NCBI RefSeq assembly: GCF_011421595.1
Contig: NZ_WTLH01000053.1
Coordinates: 1-33,483 of the forward strand
Source of the DNA: Streptomyces sp. YIM 98790
GTDB lineage: Bacteria > Actinomycetota > Actinomycetes > Streptomycetales > Streptomycetaceae
Direction: 5' to 3'
DNA: 33,483 bases
Below, piece by piece: positions 8,746-17,079 of the stretch; the first letter of the stretch is position 1, and every line of letters starts with the position of its first letter. The notes beneath the pieces are model-generated. The model was not told where the DNA came from. It made no database searches and saw nothing but the letters and a program-made list of their open reading frames with translations. Made by a program: the position numbers and the translations under genes.

Positions 8746-9909
8746 ATGGACCTGAACACCCTGCTGGACACGCTGGTGGACAAGGGGCTGCGGCGGGAGC
8801 TGCCGACCCGCGAGGAAGCCCTGGCCGTACTGGCCGCCTCCGACGACGACGTGCTCGATGTGGTGGCCGCGGCCGGCAAGGTGCGCCGCCACTGGTTCGG
8901 ACGGCGGGTGAAGCTGAACTACCTGGTCAATCTCAAGTCCGGGCTCTGCCCAGAGGACTGCACCTACTGCTCGCAGCGGCTGGGCTCGCAGGCGGGCATC
9001 CTCAAGTACACCTGGCTGAAGCCGGACCAGGCGGCCGAGGCGGCCCGCGCCGGGGTGGCGGGCGGCGCCAAGCGCGTCTGCCTGGTGGCGAGCGGGCGCG
9101 GGCCCACCGACCGGGACGTGGACCGGGTGTCCGAGACCATCGCCGCGATCAAGGAGCGGAACGCCGACGTGGAGGTGTGCGCCTGTCTCGGTCTGCTCTC
9201 CGAGGGGCAGGCGGAGCGGCTGCGGGAGGCCGGCGCCGACGCCTACAACCACAACCTCAACACCTCGGAGGAGATGTACGGAGACATCTGCACCACCCAC
9301 GACTTCTCCGACCGGGTGGAGACGGTACGGCAGGCGCAGGGCGCGGGGCTGTCGGCCTGCTCCGGGCTGATCGCGGGCATGGGCGAGAGCGACGAGGACC
9401 TGGTCGACGTGGTGTTCGCGCTGCGCGCGCTGGACCCGGACTCCGTTCCGGTGAACTTCCTCATCCCGTTCGAGGGCACGCCGCTGGCCAAGGAGTGGAA
9501 TCTGACGCCGCGCCGGGCCCTGCGCATCCTGGCCATGGTGCGGTTCGTCTGCCCGGATGTGGAAGTGCGGGTCTCGGGCGGCCGGGAAGTGCATCTGCGT
9601 TCCCTCCAGCCGCTGGCCCTGCACCTGGCCAACTCGATCTTCCTGGGTGACTACCTGACGAGTGAGGGCCAGGCGGGCAAGGCGGATCTGGAGATGATCG
9701 CGGACGCCGGATTCGAGGTGGAGGAGGCGGGCCGCACCACCCTGCCGGGCCACCGCACCACGGGCGCCGGCGGGGGCGCCGGCGCTGCTGCCCCGGAGGC
9801 GGACGCGGAGGCGGAGGCGGAGGCGGACGGTCCGGCCGAGGCGCCGCGCACCGATCTGGTGGCGGTGCGCCGCCGGGGCGCGGGCACCGACCTGGCTCCG
9901 AACGCGTGA
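8746..9909 (+). CDS. bioB: Biotin synthase
   Basis: This 387-residue radical SAM enzyme inserts sulfur into dethiobiotin in the last step of biotin synthesis. The radical-SAM cluster ligands are C68, C72 and C75 in CPEDCTYC. The second [2Fe-2S] cluster ligands correspond to C112 (KRVCLVASG), C145 (EVCACLG), C205 ([12 protein letters not shown]) and R279 (VSGGREVHL). [12 protein letters not shown] is also typical. The final 60 residues form a Gly/Ala/Glu-rich tail absent from the E. coli enzyme, with [11 protein letters not shown]. No bioA, bioD or bioF is adjacent, so the other biotin genes must lie elsewhere. The ATG at 8746 precedes the first conserved helix; a frame extending upstream to 8599 is low complexity. 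The gene ends 300 nt before the convergent NTF2-like gene. Confidence 0.96.
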   Translation: MDLNTLLDTLVDKGLRRELPTREEALAVLAASDDDVLDVVAAAGKVRRHWFGRRVKLNYLVNLKSGLCPEDCTYCSQRLGSQAGILKYTWLKPDQAAEAARAGVAGGAKRVCLVASGRGPTDRDVDRVSETIAAIKERNADVEVCACLGLLSEGQAERLREAGADAYNHNLNTSEEMYGDICTTHDFSDRVETVRQAQGAGLSACSGLIAGMGESDEDLVDVVFALRALDPDSVPVNFLIPFEGTPLAKEWNLTPRRALRILAMVRFVCPDVEVRVSGGREVHLRSLQPLALHLANSIFLGDYLTSEGQAGKADLEMIADAGFEVEEAGRTTLPGHRTTGAGGGAGAAAPEADAEAEAEADGPAEAPRTDLVAVRRRGAGTDLAPNA

Positions 9910-10109
9910 CGAGACGGGGTGGTTTACGGCGATTCGGTGAAGGAAGCGCTTGCAGACGCTGCAGAGTGTTACAGCCCGGCGGCAAGGAGTGGACCGCCCT
10001 CCCGGCCGCACGCCTCGTTGATTAGCCTGGGCCCACCGGACGCACGTGCACGTGCACAGGACGGCCCGGTCCCGGGGGACCACGGGTAACAGGGGGTACG
10101 CGGTCGGCT

Positions 10110-10148
10110 CGGCCCCGGCGCGAATGCCACCCGTTCGCGCCGGGGCCG
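10110..10148. terminator. Perfect 15-bp hairpin downstream of bioB
   Basis: Arms at 10110-10124 and 10134-10148 are perfectly complementary with a 9-nt loop. The hairpin lies between convergent bioB and the NTF2-like gene and can act for either strand. No T-tract is present. The remainder of 9910-10209 holds no gene. Confidence 0.65.
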
Positions 10149-10165
10149 GGCGTCCGCAGCCCCCG

Positions 10166-10203
10166 CCACCGGTCCGGCCCGGTCTCTTCAGCCGGGCCGG
10201 TGG
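10166..10203 (-). terminator. Second, imperfect hairpin beside the NTF2-like gene stop
   Basis: The left side CCACCGG plus CCCGG, with a TCCGG bulge, pairs with CCGGGCCGGTGG at 10192-10203. It begins 7 nt beyond the stop of the minus-strand NTF2-like gene, the expected place for its terminator. Confidence 0.45.
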
Positions 10204-10209
10204 CACTGC

Positions 10210-10938
10210 TCAGCCGGTGGCCGGCGGCGGACCGCTGTCCTCCTCGCCGCCCGCGCCCCCGCTTCCGTTCCCACTGCCGTTGCCATTGCCGTTGCCGTTG
10301 CCGTGCTGCGGCCGGTCGGGGCCCTCCGTGTCGTCCGTGTCCGAATCCTCCGCGGGACCGTCCGGGCCGTCGAGGTCGTCCAGGACCTCCAGCACATCCA
10401 GGTCGTCCAGGCCGTCCATGCCGCCCGGGCCCCGGCCGCCGGCCGGCCTGTCGTCCAGGTCGTCGAGATCGCCGTCCAGGTCGTCCAGCGCGGTCGGCCC
10501 CTCCTCGGTGTCGGCCAGCACCGGGGACGCGTGATGCGCCCACACCTTCCAGCCGCCGTGCTCGGCCCGCCGGAAGATGTTGGTGGCCACCACCACCCCG
10601 CCGACCAGCGGCCCGGCCGAGCCGTCCGGCGCCGCGGGCCCGCCGGTGAGGATGTTCTCGGTGCACGTCACCAGCGCCGTGTCGCCCAGCACCGAGATCT
10701 CCACGTCGGTCAGGAAGAACTGTATGTACTCGTGGTTCGCCATGATGGTGGCGTACGAACGCAGCACCTCGGCGCGGCCGTTGAGCACCGGCCAGCCCGG
10801 ATGGACCACGCTGATCCCGCCGTTGCCCTCCTCCAGCCAGCAGTCCGACAGAGCCTGCAGATCACCGTGCTCCAGCGCGTCGTAGAGCGCGGTGTTGGCT
10901 GCGGCCACCGCCTCGATGTCGGTTCGCGCCCCACTCAT
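10210..10938 (-). CDS. NTF2/SnoaL-like protein with long acidic disordered tail
   Basis: This protein has 242 residues. The first 140 or so form an NTF2-like (SnoaL/DUF4440 type) cone fold: helix AANTALYDALEHGDLQALSDCW, then NGRAEVLRSYATIM, then strands ending in GWKVWAHHASPV. Catalytic members of this fold act on varied small molecules, while many others only bind ligands or proteins, so no reaction can be assigned. From about residue 145 the chain is acidic and low complexity, with repeated Asp-Asp-Leu-Asp units, followed by a Gly-Asn/Gly-Ser run; this part is probably disordered. The ATG overlaps the folP stop as ATGA, so the two genes are translationally coupled and the protein may support folate synthesis, though nothing in the fold shows that. 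Confidence 0.8.
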   Translation of the reverse strand: MSGARTDIEAVAAANTALYDALEHGDLQALSDCWLEEGNGGISVVHPGWPVLNGRAEVLRSYATIMANHEYIQFFLTDVEISVLGDTALVTCTENILTGGPAAPDGSAGPLVGGVVVATNIFRRAEHGGWKVWAHHASPVLADTEEGPTALDDLDGDLDDLDDRPAGGRGPGGMDGLDDLDVLEVLDDLDGPDGPAEDSDTDDTEGPDRPQHGNGNGNGNGSGNGSGGAGGEEDSGPPPATG

Positions 10939-11882
10939 CCGACTCCCTCATCGCTGCTGTCGCCGCTGTCGCCGCTGTCGCCGCCCTCGCGCGTGCCGCC
11001 GCCCGTGCCGCCGTCTCCGGGGCGCGCCGCGGCGTCACGCACCGCACTGACCACCCGCACCGCGTCCACGCTGGGCCGCACCTCGTGCACCCGCACCGCC
11101 CAGGCGCCTGCCTGCGCGGCCAGCACCGTCACCGCCGCGGTCGCCGCGTCCCGCTCCCGGGCGGGCGGCGGAGTGCCGTCCGGACCGGCGAGTACCCGCC
11201 CGAGGAACCGTTTACGCGAGGCGGCCACCAGCATCGGGCGGGAGAGCTCGGCCAGCAGCCGGTCCAGCGCGGCCACCAGTGCCAGATCGTGCGGCGCCTG
11301 CTTGGCGAAGCCCAGCCCCGGGTCCAGGATGATGCGGCCCGCGTCGATGCCGCCGGCCACCGCCGCGTCCAGGGCGGCGCGCAGCTCGTCCACCACCTCG
11401 CCGACCACATCGCCGTACACCGCGCGCCGGTTCATGTCGGCGCTCTGGCCGCGCCAGTGCATCACCACGAACGGCACCCCGGCGTCCGCCACGAACGGCA
11501 CCATCCGCGGGTCGGCGCGGCCCCCGCTCACGTCGTTGACCAGCCGGGCCCCGGCCGCCACGGCCCGCTCGGCCACGGACGCCCGCATGGTGTCCACGCT
11601 GACCAGCACCCCGGCGTCGGACAGCTCCCGCACCACCGGGACCACCCGGCGCAGTTCCTCGGCCTCATCCACCCGGAGCGCGCCGGGGCGGGTGGACTCG
11701 CCGCCCACATCCACCAGATCGGCGCCCTGCGCCACCAGGTCCAGGCCGTGCTTGACCGCCGCCTCGGGGGCGAACCACAGTCCGCCGTCGGAGAACGAGT
11801 CGGGGGTGACGTTCACCACGCCCATCACGGCGCAGCGGCCCCACTCCGGCAGGCCGGTCACCGGCGGGTGAGTGCTGTCCAT
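10935..11882 (-). CDS. folP: Dihydropteroate synthase
   Basis: This 315-residue TIM-barrel enzyme joins 6-hydroxymethyl-dihydropterin pyrophosphate to p-aminobenzoate and is the sulfonamide target. Seen in order are the pABA/pterin loops NVTPDSFSDGG and GGESTRPGA, then SVDT, NDVSGG, the pterin-binding ILDPGLGFAK, ASRKRFLG with the pyrophosphate-binding lysine and arginine, and RVHEV near the end (RVHD in many species). The C-terminal 25 residues are a Gly/Asp/Ser-rich tail encoded by a short GCTGTCGCC-like microsatellite near 10960-10985. The ATG at 11880-11882 has a leaderless-type -10 box. The gene is divergent from folB and folK across a 340-nt interval and overlaps the NTF2-like gene by 4 nt. 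Confidence 0.96.
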   Translation of the reverse strand: MDSTHPPVTGLPEWGRCAVMGVVNVTPDSFSDGGLWFAPEAAVKHGLDLVAQGADLVDVGGESTRPGALRVDEAEELRRVVPVVRELSDAGVLVSVDTMRASVAERAVAAGARLVNDVSGGRADPRMVPFVADAGVPFVVMHWRGQSADMNRRAVYGDVVGEVVDELRAALDAAVAGGIDAGRIILDPGLGFAKQAPHDLALVAALDRLLAELSRPMLVAASRKRFLGRVLAGPDGTPPPARERDAATAAVTVLAAQAGAWAVRVHEVRPSVDAVRVVSAVRDAAARPGDGGTGGGTREGGDSGDSGDSSDEGVG

Positions 11883-11888
11883 GGCTCA

Positions 11889-11894
11889 AGGGTA
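11889..11894 (-). promoter_or_regulatory. -10 box of probable leaderless promoter for folP
   Basis: On the minus strand TACCCT fits TANNNT and is 6 nt before the ATG, with no ribosome-binding site between, so the folP mRNA is probably leaderless. Confidence 0.55.
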
Positions 11895-11984
11895 GGACCT
11901 GGCCCCGGGCGCGGGGAGCGCCCCGTGTGCACCCGGCGGGCGCCGCGCCGCACCCCGTGCGACAGGGCTGTCCGAGGGCCCGGG

Positions 11985-11990
11985 TAGATT
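11985..11990 (+). promoter_or_regulatory. Candidate -10 box for folB-folK
   Basis: TAGATT lies within the 340-nt folP/folB divergent interval (11883-12222). It would give a leader of about 225 nt before folB. The leader is rich in CCG/CGA short repeats and encodes no convincing peptide. No clear -35 hexamer is seen, and a closer promoter cannot be excluded. Confidence 0.35.
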
Positions 11991-12222
11991 CGGAGTACGC
12001 CGGTCCGACCGGCCCGAGGGACAGACCGACAGCCGGATCCGGGACGTCCGGGGCGCACCGGGCATCCGGCAGGCCGCGTGGAGCGGCCCGCCGGCCACCG
12101 CTGCCGCCCGCCGTTCCGGTGTGCGCCGTCCGCCGTTCCGAGGTCCACCGCCCGCCGATCACCGCTCGCCGTCCGCAGCCGACAGACCGACCGCTCGCAC
12201 ACCACCGAGGAGTGAGACCAGC

Positions 12223-12582
12223 GTGGACCGCATCGCGCTGCGCGGGCTGCGTGCCCGAGGCACCCATGGCGCGCTGCCCGAGGAGCGGGCGCTGGGCCAG
12301 ACCTTCGTGGTCGACCTGGAGCTGTCCGTGGACACCCGCCCGGCCGCCGAGAGCGACGACCTGTCCCTCACGGTGCACTACGGGGTGCTGGCCCAGGAGG
12401 TCACGGCGATCATCTCGGGCGAGCCGTGCGCGCTGATCGAGACCCTGGCGCAGCGGATCGCCGACCGGTGCCTCTCCTTCGAACCCGTGCGGGAGGTCGA
12501 GGTGACCGTGCACAAGCCGCAGGCGCCGATCCCCGTGCCCTTTGACGACGTGACCATCACGATCAGGCGGAGCCGCTCATGA
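12223..12582 (+). CDS. folB: Dihydroneopterin aldolase
   Basis: This 119-residue enzyme of tetrahydrofolate synthesis cleaves 7,8-dihydroneopterin to 6-hydroxymethyl-dihydropterin and glycolaldehyde. The length is that of a single-domain family member. Seen are the start IALRGLRARGTHGALPEE, the GQ of LGQTFVVDLEL, the substrate-contacting tyrosine in LTVHYGVLAQEV, the conserved glutamate in ALIETLAQRIAD and the catalytic lysine in VTVHKPQAPIP. The GTG at 12223 was chosen because GAGGAG lies about 10 nt upstream and the fold begins at once; a longer frame from 12121 is low complexity. The stop overlaps the folK start as ATGA. Confidence 0.95.
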   Translation: MDRIALRGLRARGTHGALPEERALGQTFVVDLELSVDTRPAAESDDLSLTVHYGVLAQEVTAIISGEPCALIETLAQRIADRCLSFEPVREVEVTVHKPQAPIPVPFDDVTITIRRSRS

Positions 12583-13187
12583 GCCCCGATGCCGCATCCA
12601 AGCCCGACCCCACCGTGCAGCCCGTCCACCGTTCGGTGGTGGAGCAGGTCGATGCCGCGGACAGCACGCTCCAGAACCCGAAATTCGCCGTGCTGTCGAT
12701 CGGCGGCAACCTGGGCAACCGGCTGGACAGCCTCCAGGGCGCGGTGGACGCCCTGGCCGACACCCCGGGCCTGCGGGTCAAGGCGGTCTCCCCGGTGTAC
12801 GAGACCGCGCCCTGGGGCGTTCCGGCGGACAGCCAGCCGGCCTATTTCAACGCCGTGGTGATCGTCCGCACCACCCTGCCGCCGACCTCGCTGCTGGAGC
12901 GGGCGCAGGCCATCGAGGAGGCGTTCGAGCGCGTACGGGACGAGCGATGGGGTCCGCGCACGCTGGACATCGACCTCATCTCCTACCAGGGCGTGCACTC
13001 CGACGATCCGCGTCTCACGCTGCCGCATCCGCGCGCCCATGAGCGGGCCTTCGTGCTGGTGCCGTGGCACGATGTCGACCCGGACGCGGAGCTTCCCGGC
13101 CACGGCCGGGTGGCCGAGTTGCTGCGGGAGCTCGGCGATCAGGGCGTCCACCGCCGCGAGGGTGTCACGCTGGTCCTGCCGGACTGA
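12579..13187 (+). CDS. folK: 6-hydroxymethyl-7,8-dihydropterin pyrophosphokinase
   Basis: This 202-residue enzyme transfers pyrophosphate from ATP to the product of FolB, making the substrate of FolP. After an N-terminal extension of about 36 residues that is not part of the fold, the family start VLSIGGNLGNRLDSLQ appears. It is followed by VYETAPWGV, then PAYFNAVV and the signature RWGPRTLDIDLI, which supplies the metal-binding aspartates, and finally LPHPRAHERAFVLVPW. The ATG shares ATGA with the folB stop, indicating coupled translation. The N-terminal extension is common in actinobacterial FolK proteins. Confidence 0.96.
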   Translation: MSPDAASKPDPTVQPVHRSVVEQVDAADSTLQNPKFAVLSIGGNLGNRLDSLQGAVDALADTPGLRVKAVSPVYETAPWGVPADSQPAYFNAVVIVRTTLPPTSLLERAQAIEEAFERVRDERWGPRTLDIDLISYQGVHSDDPRLTLPHPRAHERAFVLVPWHDVDPDAELPGHGRVAELLRELGDQGVHRREGVTLVLPD

Positions 13188-13301
13188 GCGGACCGACCCA
13201 CGACCGGGCCGGTGACGACCGCACCGGTGACGACGGCAACCGGCGACCGACCGGCGGTGACAACCGGCGACGACGACAGACGAGGGGCACGGGCCGGGAC
13301 A

Positions 13302-13793
13302 GTGACTCTTCTGCGGATGCGCATCCTGCTCGCGCTGTTCACCGGCGCGGCGCTGCTCGCCTACGGCCTGTCCTGGCTGTGGGACGAGGGCGGCGGCACG
13401 CTGCCGGCCGTGCCCGCATCGGCACCGGCGGTGCTGGCGCTGATCGCCATCGCCCTGCTGGCGGTGGCGCTGACCTTCCGCTCCCGGCTGCGCGCCCAGC
13501 GGGAGCGCCGGCCGGGGGCCCGTGGTGTGGACCCGCTGCTGGCGGCCCGCGCGGTCGTCTTCGGCCACGCCAGCGCGCTGGTCTCGGCACTGGCCGCGGG
13601 CCTGTACGGCGGCCTGGGGCTGTTTCTCGCGCTGACCTACTGGGATGTGGCCAACCGCCGCGAGCAGGCGCTGTACGCCGGGCTGGCGGTGCTGGCGGGC
13701 GCCGCGGTCTGCGCCACCGCGCTGTACCTGCAGCACGTCTGCCGCCTCCCCGGCGGCGACGACGACCAGGGCCCGCTCTCCACCGCCGCCTGA
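13302..13793 (+). CDS. DUF3180 domain integral membrane protein
   Basis: This is a 163-residue membrane protein with four hydrophobic segments: about residues 6-21 (ILLALFTGAALLAYG), 36-55 (APAVLALIAIALLAVALTF), 83-110 and 122-143. The central segment RLRAQRERRPGARGVDPLLAARAVVFGHASAL is typical of the actinobacterial DUF3180 family, which often follows folK, as here. No function is known. The GTG at 13302 was preferred because the family starts just before the first membrane helix; an alternative GTG at 13212 would add 30 residues encoded by a degenerate ACCGGYGACGAC repeat. Neither start has a good ribosome-binding site, so the N-terminus is uncertain. Confidence 0.8.
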   Translation: MTLLRMRILLALFTGAALLAYGLSWLWDEGGGTLPAVPASAPAVLALIAIALLAVALTFRSRLRAQRERRPGARGVDPLLAARAVVFGHASALVSALAAGLYGGLGLFLALTYWDVANRREQALYAGLAVLAGAAVCATALYLQHVCRLPGGDDDQGPLSTAA

Positions 13794-13846
13794 GCCCGCC
13801 CACGCCCCGCCGGCCCCGCCCGCCCCGCCGCCGGCTCCTCGGGCGG

Positions 13847-13884
13847 CGCGAATCCGGCGGTTCGCGATGCCGCGTCGCGGCATC
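13847..13884. promoter_or_regulatory. Two adjacent inverted repeats upstream of the oxidoreductase gene
   Basis: CGCGAA-N8-TTCGCG spans 13847-13866. A nearly loopless palindrome, GATGCCGCG-T-CGCGGCATC, spans 13866-13884. The second ends 54 nt before the ATG at 13939. The size and symmetry suit a dimeric repressor operator, though a terminator hairpin for the DUF3180 gene is an alternative. Confidence 0.45.
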
Positions 13885-13938
13885 CGTCCCACGATGGACG
13901 CGTTGATGCTTCCCCGGCCGGGACGGAGGGACGGACGC

Positions 13939-15339
13939 ATGGCGCAGGCGGCAGCGGCCACCGAGGTCGACGTGGTGGTGATCGGGATGGGCGTGGGCGG
14001 CGAGCACGCCGCCGGGGAGCTTGCCTCGGCCGGGCTGGAGGTGGTGGCCGCCGAGGCCGAACTGGTCGGCGGCGAATGCGCCTACTGGGCCTGCGTGCCC
14101 ACCAAGATGATGGTGCGCGCGGCCGGCCTGCTCGCCGAGGCCCGCCGGGTGCCGGGCATGGCCGGGAGCACCACGGTGTCACCCGACTGGGCCCCCGTCG
14201 CGGCCCGGATTCGCGAGGACGCCACGGACGAATGGGACGACGCGGTCGCGGCCGACCGCTTCATCGACCGCGGCGGCCGGCTGGTGCGCGGCCGGGCCCG
14301 GCTGACCGGCCCGCGCCGGGTGGCCGTCGGCGGCCAGGAGTTCACCGCCCGGCGCGGAATCGTCATCGCCACCGGCTCGGCCCCGCAGGCCCCGCCCGTG
14401 CCCGGCCTGGACGAGGTGCGGTACTGGACCAACCGGGAGGCGGTGGCCGCCCGCGAGGCGCCGGAAAGCCTGCTGGTCCTCGGCGGCGGCCCGGTCGGCC
14501 TGGAAATCGCCCAGGTCTACGCCCGGTTCGGCACCGAGGTGACGGTGGTCGAGGCGGCGGACCGGCTGCTGAGCCGGGAGGAGCCGGAAGCGAGCGGGCT
14601 GCTGGCCGGCGTGCTGGACCGGGAGGGAATCGTCCTCCGTCTCGGGGCCACGGCCCGGCGGGTGGAGCACGACGGTGACGTCTTCCGGATGCATCTGGAG
14701 AGCGGTGAGGTGCTGTCGGCCGCCCGCCTGCTGGTGGCCACCGGCCGGCGCCCGCGGCTGGCCGGGCTGGGCCTGGAGCAGGCCGGTCTGGACCCGGAGG
14801 CCCGGGCGCTGGAGACCGACGGACGGATGCGGGCCGCGGACGGCATCTGGGCGATCGGGGACGTCACCGGCCGCGGCCCGTTCACCCATGTGGCCATGTA
14901 CCAGGCGGCGATCGCGGTGCGCGACGTGCTGGGGCGGGACGGGCCGGAGGCCGACTACCGCTCGCTGCCCCGGGTCACCTTCACCGATCCCGAGGTCGGC
15001 GCGGCCGGACTGACCGAGCGGGAGGCCGTGGAGCAGGGCATCCGGGTGCGCACCGGTATGGCGAAGCTTCCGTCCTCGGCCCGCGGCTGGATCCACCGGG
15101 CCGGCAACGACGGGTTCGTCAAGCTGGTCGCGGACGCGGATCGCGGGGTGCTGGTGGGCGCCACCACGGCCGGGCCGTGCGGCGGCGAGATGCTGCACGG
15201 TCTCCAGACCGCCGTTCAGGCGCGGACTCCGGTCGCCGTGCTGCGCGGCATGATCTACGCCTACCCCACCTTCCACCGGGCCGTCGAACCCGCCCTTGCC
15301 GACCTCGGCGACCTCGGCGACCTCGGCGACCGCCCCTGA
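13939..15339 (+). CDS. FAD/NAD(P)-dependent disulfide oxidoreductase-like protein
   Basis: This 466-residue protein belongs to the class I pyridine nucleotide-disulfide oxidoreductases (lipoamide dehydrogenase, mercuric reductase group). It has an FAD loop GMGVGG at 16-21, a redox pair C47-x4-C52 in GGECAYWACVPTK, an NAD(P) loop GGGPVG at 182-187, a second FAD motif AIGDVTG and a dimerisation domain from about residue 340. The C-terminal HPT motif that supplies the catalytic histidine in lipoamide dehydrogenase reads YAYPT here (Y442), so the His-Glu dyad is missing and the substrate is probably not lipoamide. The chain ends in Gly-Asp-Leu repeats. GGAGG about 10 nt upstream supports ATG 13939; ATG 13894 is in frame and possible. 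The gene stops 255 nt before egtA on the same strand. Confidence 0.88.
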   Translation: MAQAAAATEVDVVVIGMGVGGEHAAGELASAGLEVVAAEAELVGGECAYWACVPTKMMVRAAGLLAEARRVPGMAGSTTVSPDWAPVAARIREDATDEWDDAVAADRFIDRGGRLVRGRARLTGPRRVAVGGQEFTARRGIVIATGSAPQAPPVPGLDEVRYWTNREAVAAREAPESLLVLGGGPVGLEIAQVYARFGTEVTVVEAADRLLSREEPEASGLLAGVLDREGIVLRLGATARRVEHDGDVFRMHLESGEVLSAARLLVATGRRPRLAGLGLEQAGLDPEARALETDGRMRAADGIWAIGDVTGRGPFTHVAMYQAAIAVRDVLGRDGPEADYRSLPRVTFTDPEVGAAGLTEREAVEQGIRVRTGMAKLPSSARGWIHRAGNDGFVKLVADADRGVLVGATTAGPCGGEMLHGLQTAVQARTPVAVLRGMIYAYPTFHRAVEPALADLGDLGDLGDRP

Positions 15340-15594
15340 CCCCTGCCCCGGCACCTCCCGTGGCGGAAACGGCCGGCGGGACGGGGAGTGCACGGCGGCT
15401 CCCCCGTGTTCTGTCAGTGGTACCTGCCAGGATCGGGCGGCAGGAACAAGCGGACAGGACGGACGGACAAGAACGGGCGAACAGGAATCCGCCGGACGCA
15501 CCGGCCGCACCGGATGGGGCCGGACCGGGCCAGAACGGATCGCCCGGGGCGGGCGTGTCCGCAGCGGACCCGGGGAAGCAGAAGTGGAGTGCGC

Positions 15595-16953
15595 ATGCAG
15601 CCGAGTCTCGACGAAGAGGCGCCGCTGACCGAGGAGTCGGCGGCCGCCCATACCGGCGGTATCTGTTTCAAGACCGGCCCTCCCGGCCGCACCGGCATCG
15701 AGCTGGAATGGCTGGTGCACGATGGCCGCACCCCGACCGCGCAGGTGGCCCCCGCCCGGCTGGACGCGGTCCTCGGCCGGCTCGCCGCCCACGGTGCCCT
15801 CCCCGGCGGGGGTGTCCTCACCCGCGAGCCCGGCGGCCAGATCGAGCTGTCCACCCCCGCGGCGGACTCCGCCGCGGAGTGCGTGCGCTCCGCGGCCGCC
15901 GACCAGACCGTGCTCTTCGGCGCGCTGGCCGAGGAGGGCCTGACCGCCGTCGGCATCGGGCTGGATCCGCTCCGCAGCCCCCCGCGGGTGGTGGACCATC
16001 CGCGCTACGCGGCCATGGAGCGGTTCTTCGACCGGACCGGCCCCTGGGGCCGGCTGATGATGCGGGCCACCGCCTCCGTCCAGATCAATGTGGACGCGGG
16101 CGACGACACCGACGGCCCCGCCGGCTACCGGCACCGCTGGTGGCTGGCCCACCGGCTGGGGCCCGTACTGGTGGCGGCGTTCGCCAACTCCCCGCTGCGC
16201 CGCGGCCGTCCCACCGGGTGGCGGTCCACCCGGCAGGAGGTCTGGTCCCGCCTGGATCCGGGCCGCACTCTCCCCCCGCCCTGGCCGGGGCCGGCAAGCG
16301 GCGGTCTCCCCGGCGACCCGCGTGCCGCCTGGACCCGGTACGCGCTGGACGCCGCGGTGCTGTGCGTGCAGCGCCCGGCACCGGCCGACTGGTCGGCCCC
16401 CGAGGGCCTGACGTTCCGTTCCTGGCTGCGCCGCCCGCCGCCCGGCTGGGCACCGCCCCGCCCCGCGGATCTCGCTTACCACCTGTCCACCCTGTTCCCG
16501 CCGGTGCGTCCGCGCGGCTGGCTGGAGCTGCGGATGATCGACGCCCAGCGCGGACCGGACTGGGCGGTGGCGGTGGCCCTGGTGTCGGCCCTGCTGGACG
16601 ATCCGGCCGCCGGTGATGCCGCGGCGGACGCCACCGAGCCGCTGACCGGCGGCGGACCGGTGCCGCCCGCCGAGGTGTGGGCACGTGCCGCCCGGCACGG
16701 CCCGGCCGATCCCGAACTGGGCAAGGCCGCCCGGGCCTGTTTCGCCGCTGCCGAACTGGCCCTGGCCCGCGACCCGGACACCGCCGAACTGCGCCGCATG
16801 CTGAGCAGCTTCGCCGAACGGTATCCGGAGCGTGGCCGCTGCCCGGCCGACGACTGGCTGGACCGCCACCCGCCGCACGGCGGGCCGTCCCGGCTGCATC
16901 TCGGCGCTGCCGGCCGTCGGTTACCGGCCTCGCCGCAGGCCCCGCCCGCATGA
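15595..16953 (+). CDS. egtA: Glutamate-cysteine ligase of ergothioneine synthesis
   Basis: This 452-residue GCS2-type ligase forms gamma-glutamylcysteine, the sulfur donor used by EgtB. Family features are an early ELEWLVHDG segment, then VLTREPGGQIELST with the conserved EPGGQIELS, SVQINVDAG in the middle and LELRMIDAQ near residue 310. The ATG has GGAG 5-6 nt upstream. The gene leads the egtABCD series, with 126 nt to egtB. It contains an in-frame TTA leucine codon at 16921-16923 (codon 443, nine residues before the end), the only TTA codon I noticed in any gene here; TTA codons need the bldA tRNA in Streptomyces. The region 15340-15594 upstream contains no gene. Confidence 0.93.
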   Translation: MQPSLDEEAPLTEESAAAHTGGICFKTGPPGRTGIELEWLVHDGRTPTAQVAPARLDAVLGRLAAHGALPGGGVLTREPGGQIELSTPAADSAAECVRSAAADQTVLFGALAEEGLTAVGIGLDPLRSPPRVVDHPRYAAMERFFDRTGPWGRLMMRATASVQINVDAGDDTDGPAGYRHRWWLAHRLGPVLVAAFANSPLRRGRPTGWRSTRQEVWSRLDPGRTLPPPWPGPASGGLPGDPRAAWTRYALDAAVLCVQRPAPADWSAPEGLTFRSWLRRPPPGWAPPRPADLAYHLSTLFPPVRPRGWLELRMIDAQRGPDWAVAVALVSALLDDPAAGDAAADATEPLTGGGPVPPAEVWARAARHGPADPELGKAARACFAAAELALARDPDTAELRRMLSSFAERYPERGRCPADDWLDRHPPHGGPSRLHLGAAGRRLPASPQAPPA

Positions 16954-17079
16954 GCGGCGCCCCCTGCCCGCAAGCACCGGCCACCGCCCCGGCCATCACG
17001 GTCCACCACACACCAACGGCACCGTCGCGCGGCAGCCGCGCATCACCCACTGCACAGGCTCTCGCAGGAAGGTTCTGCC

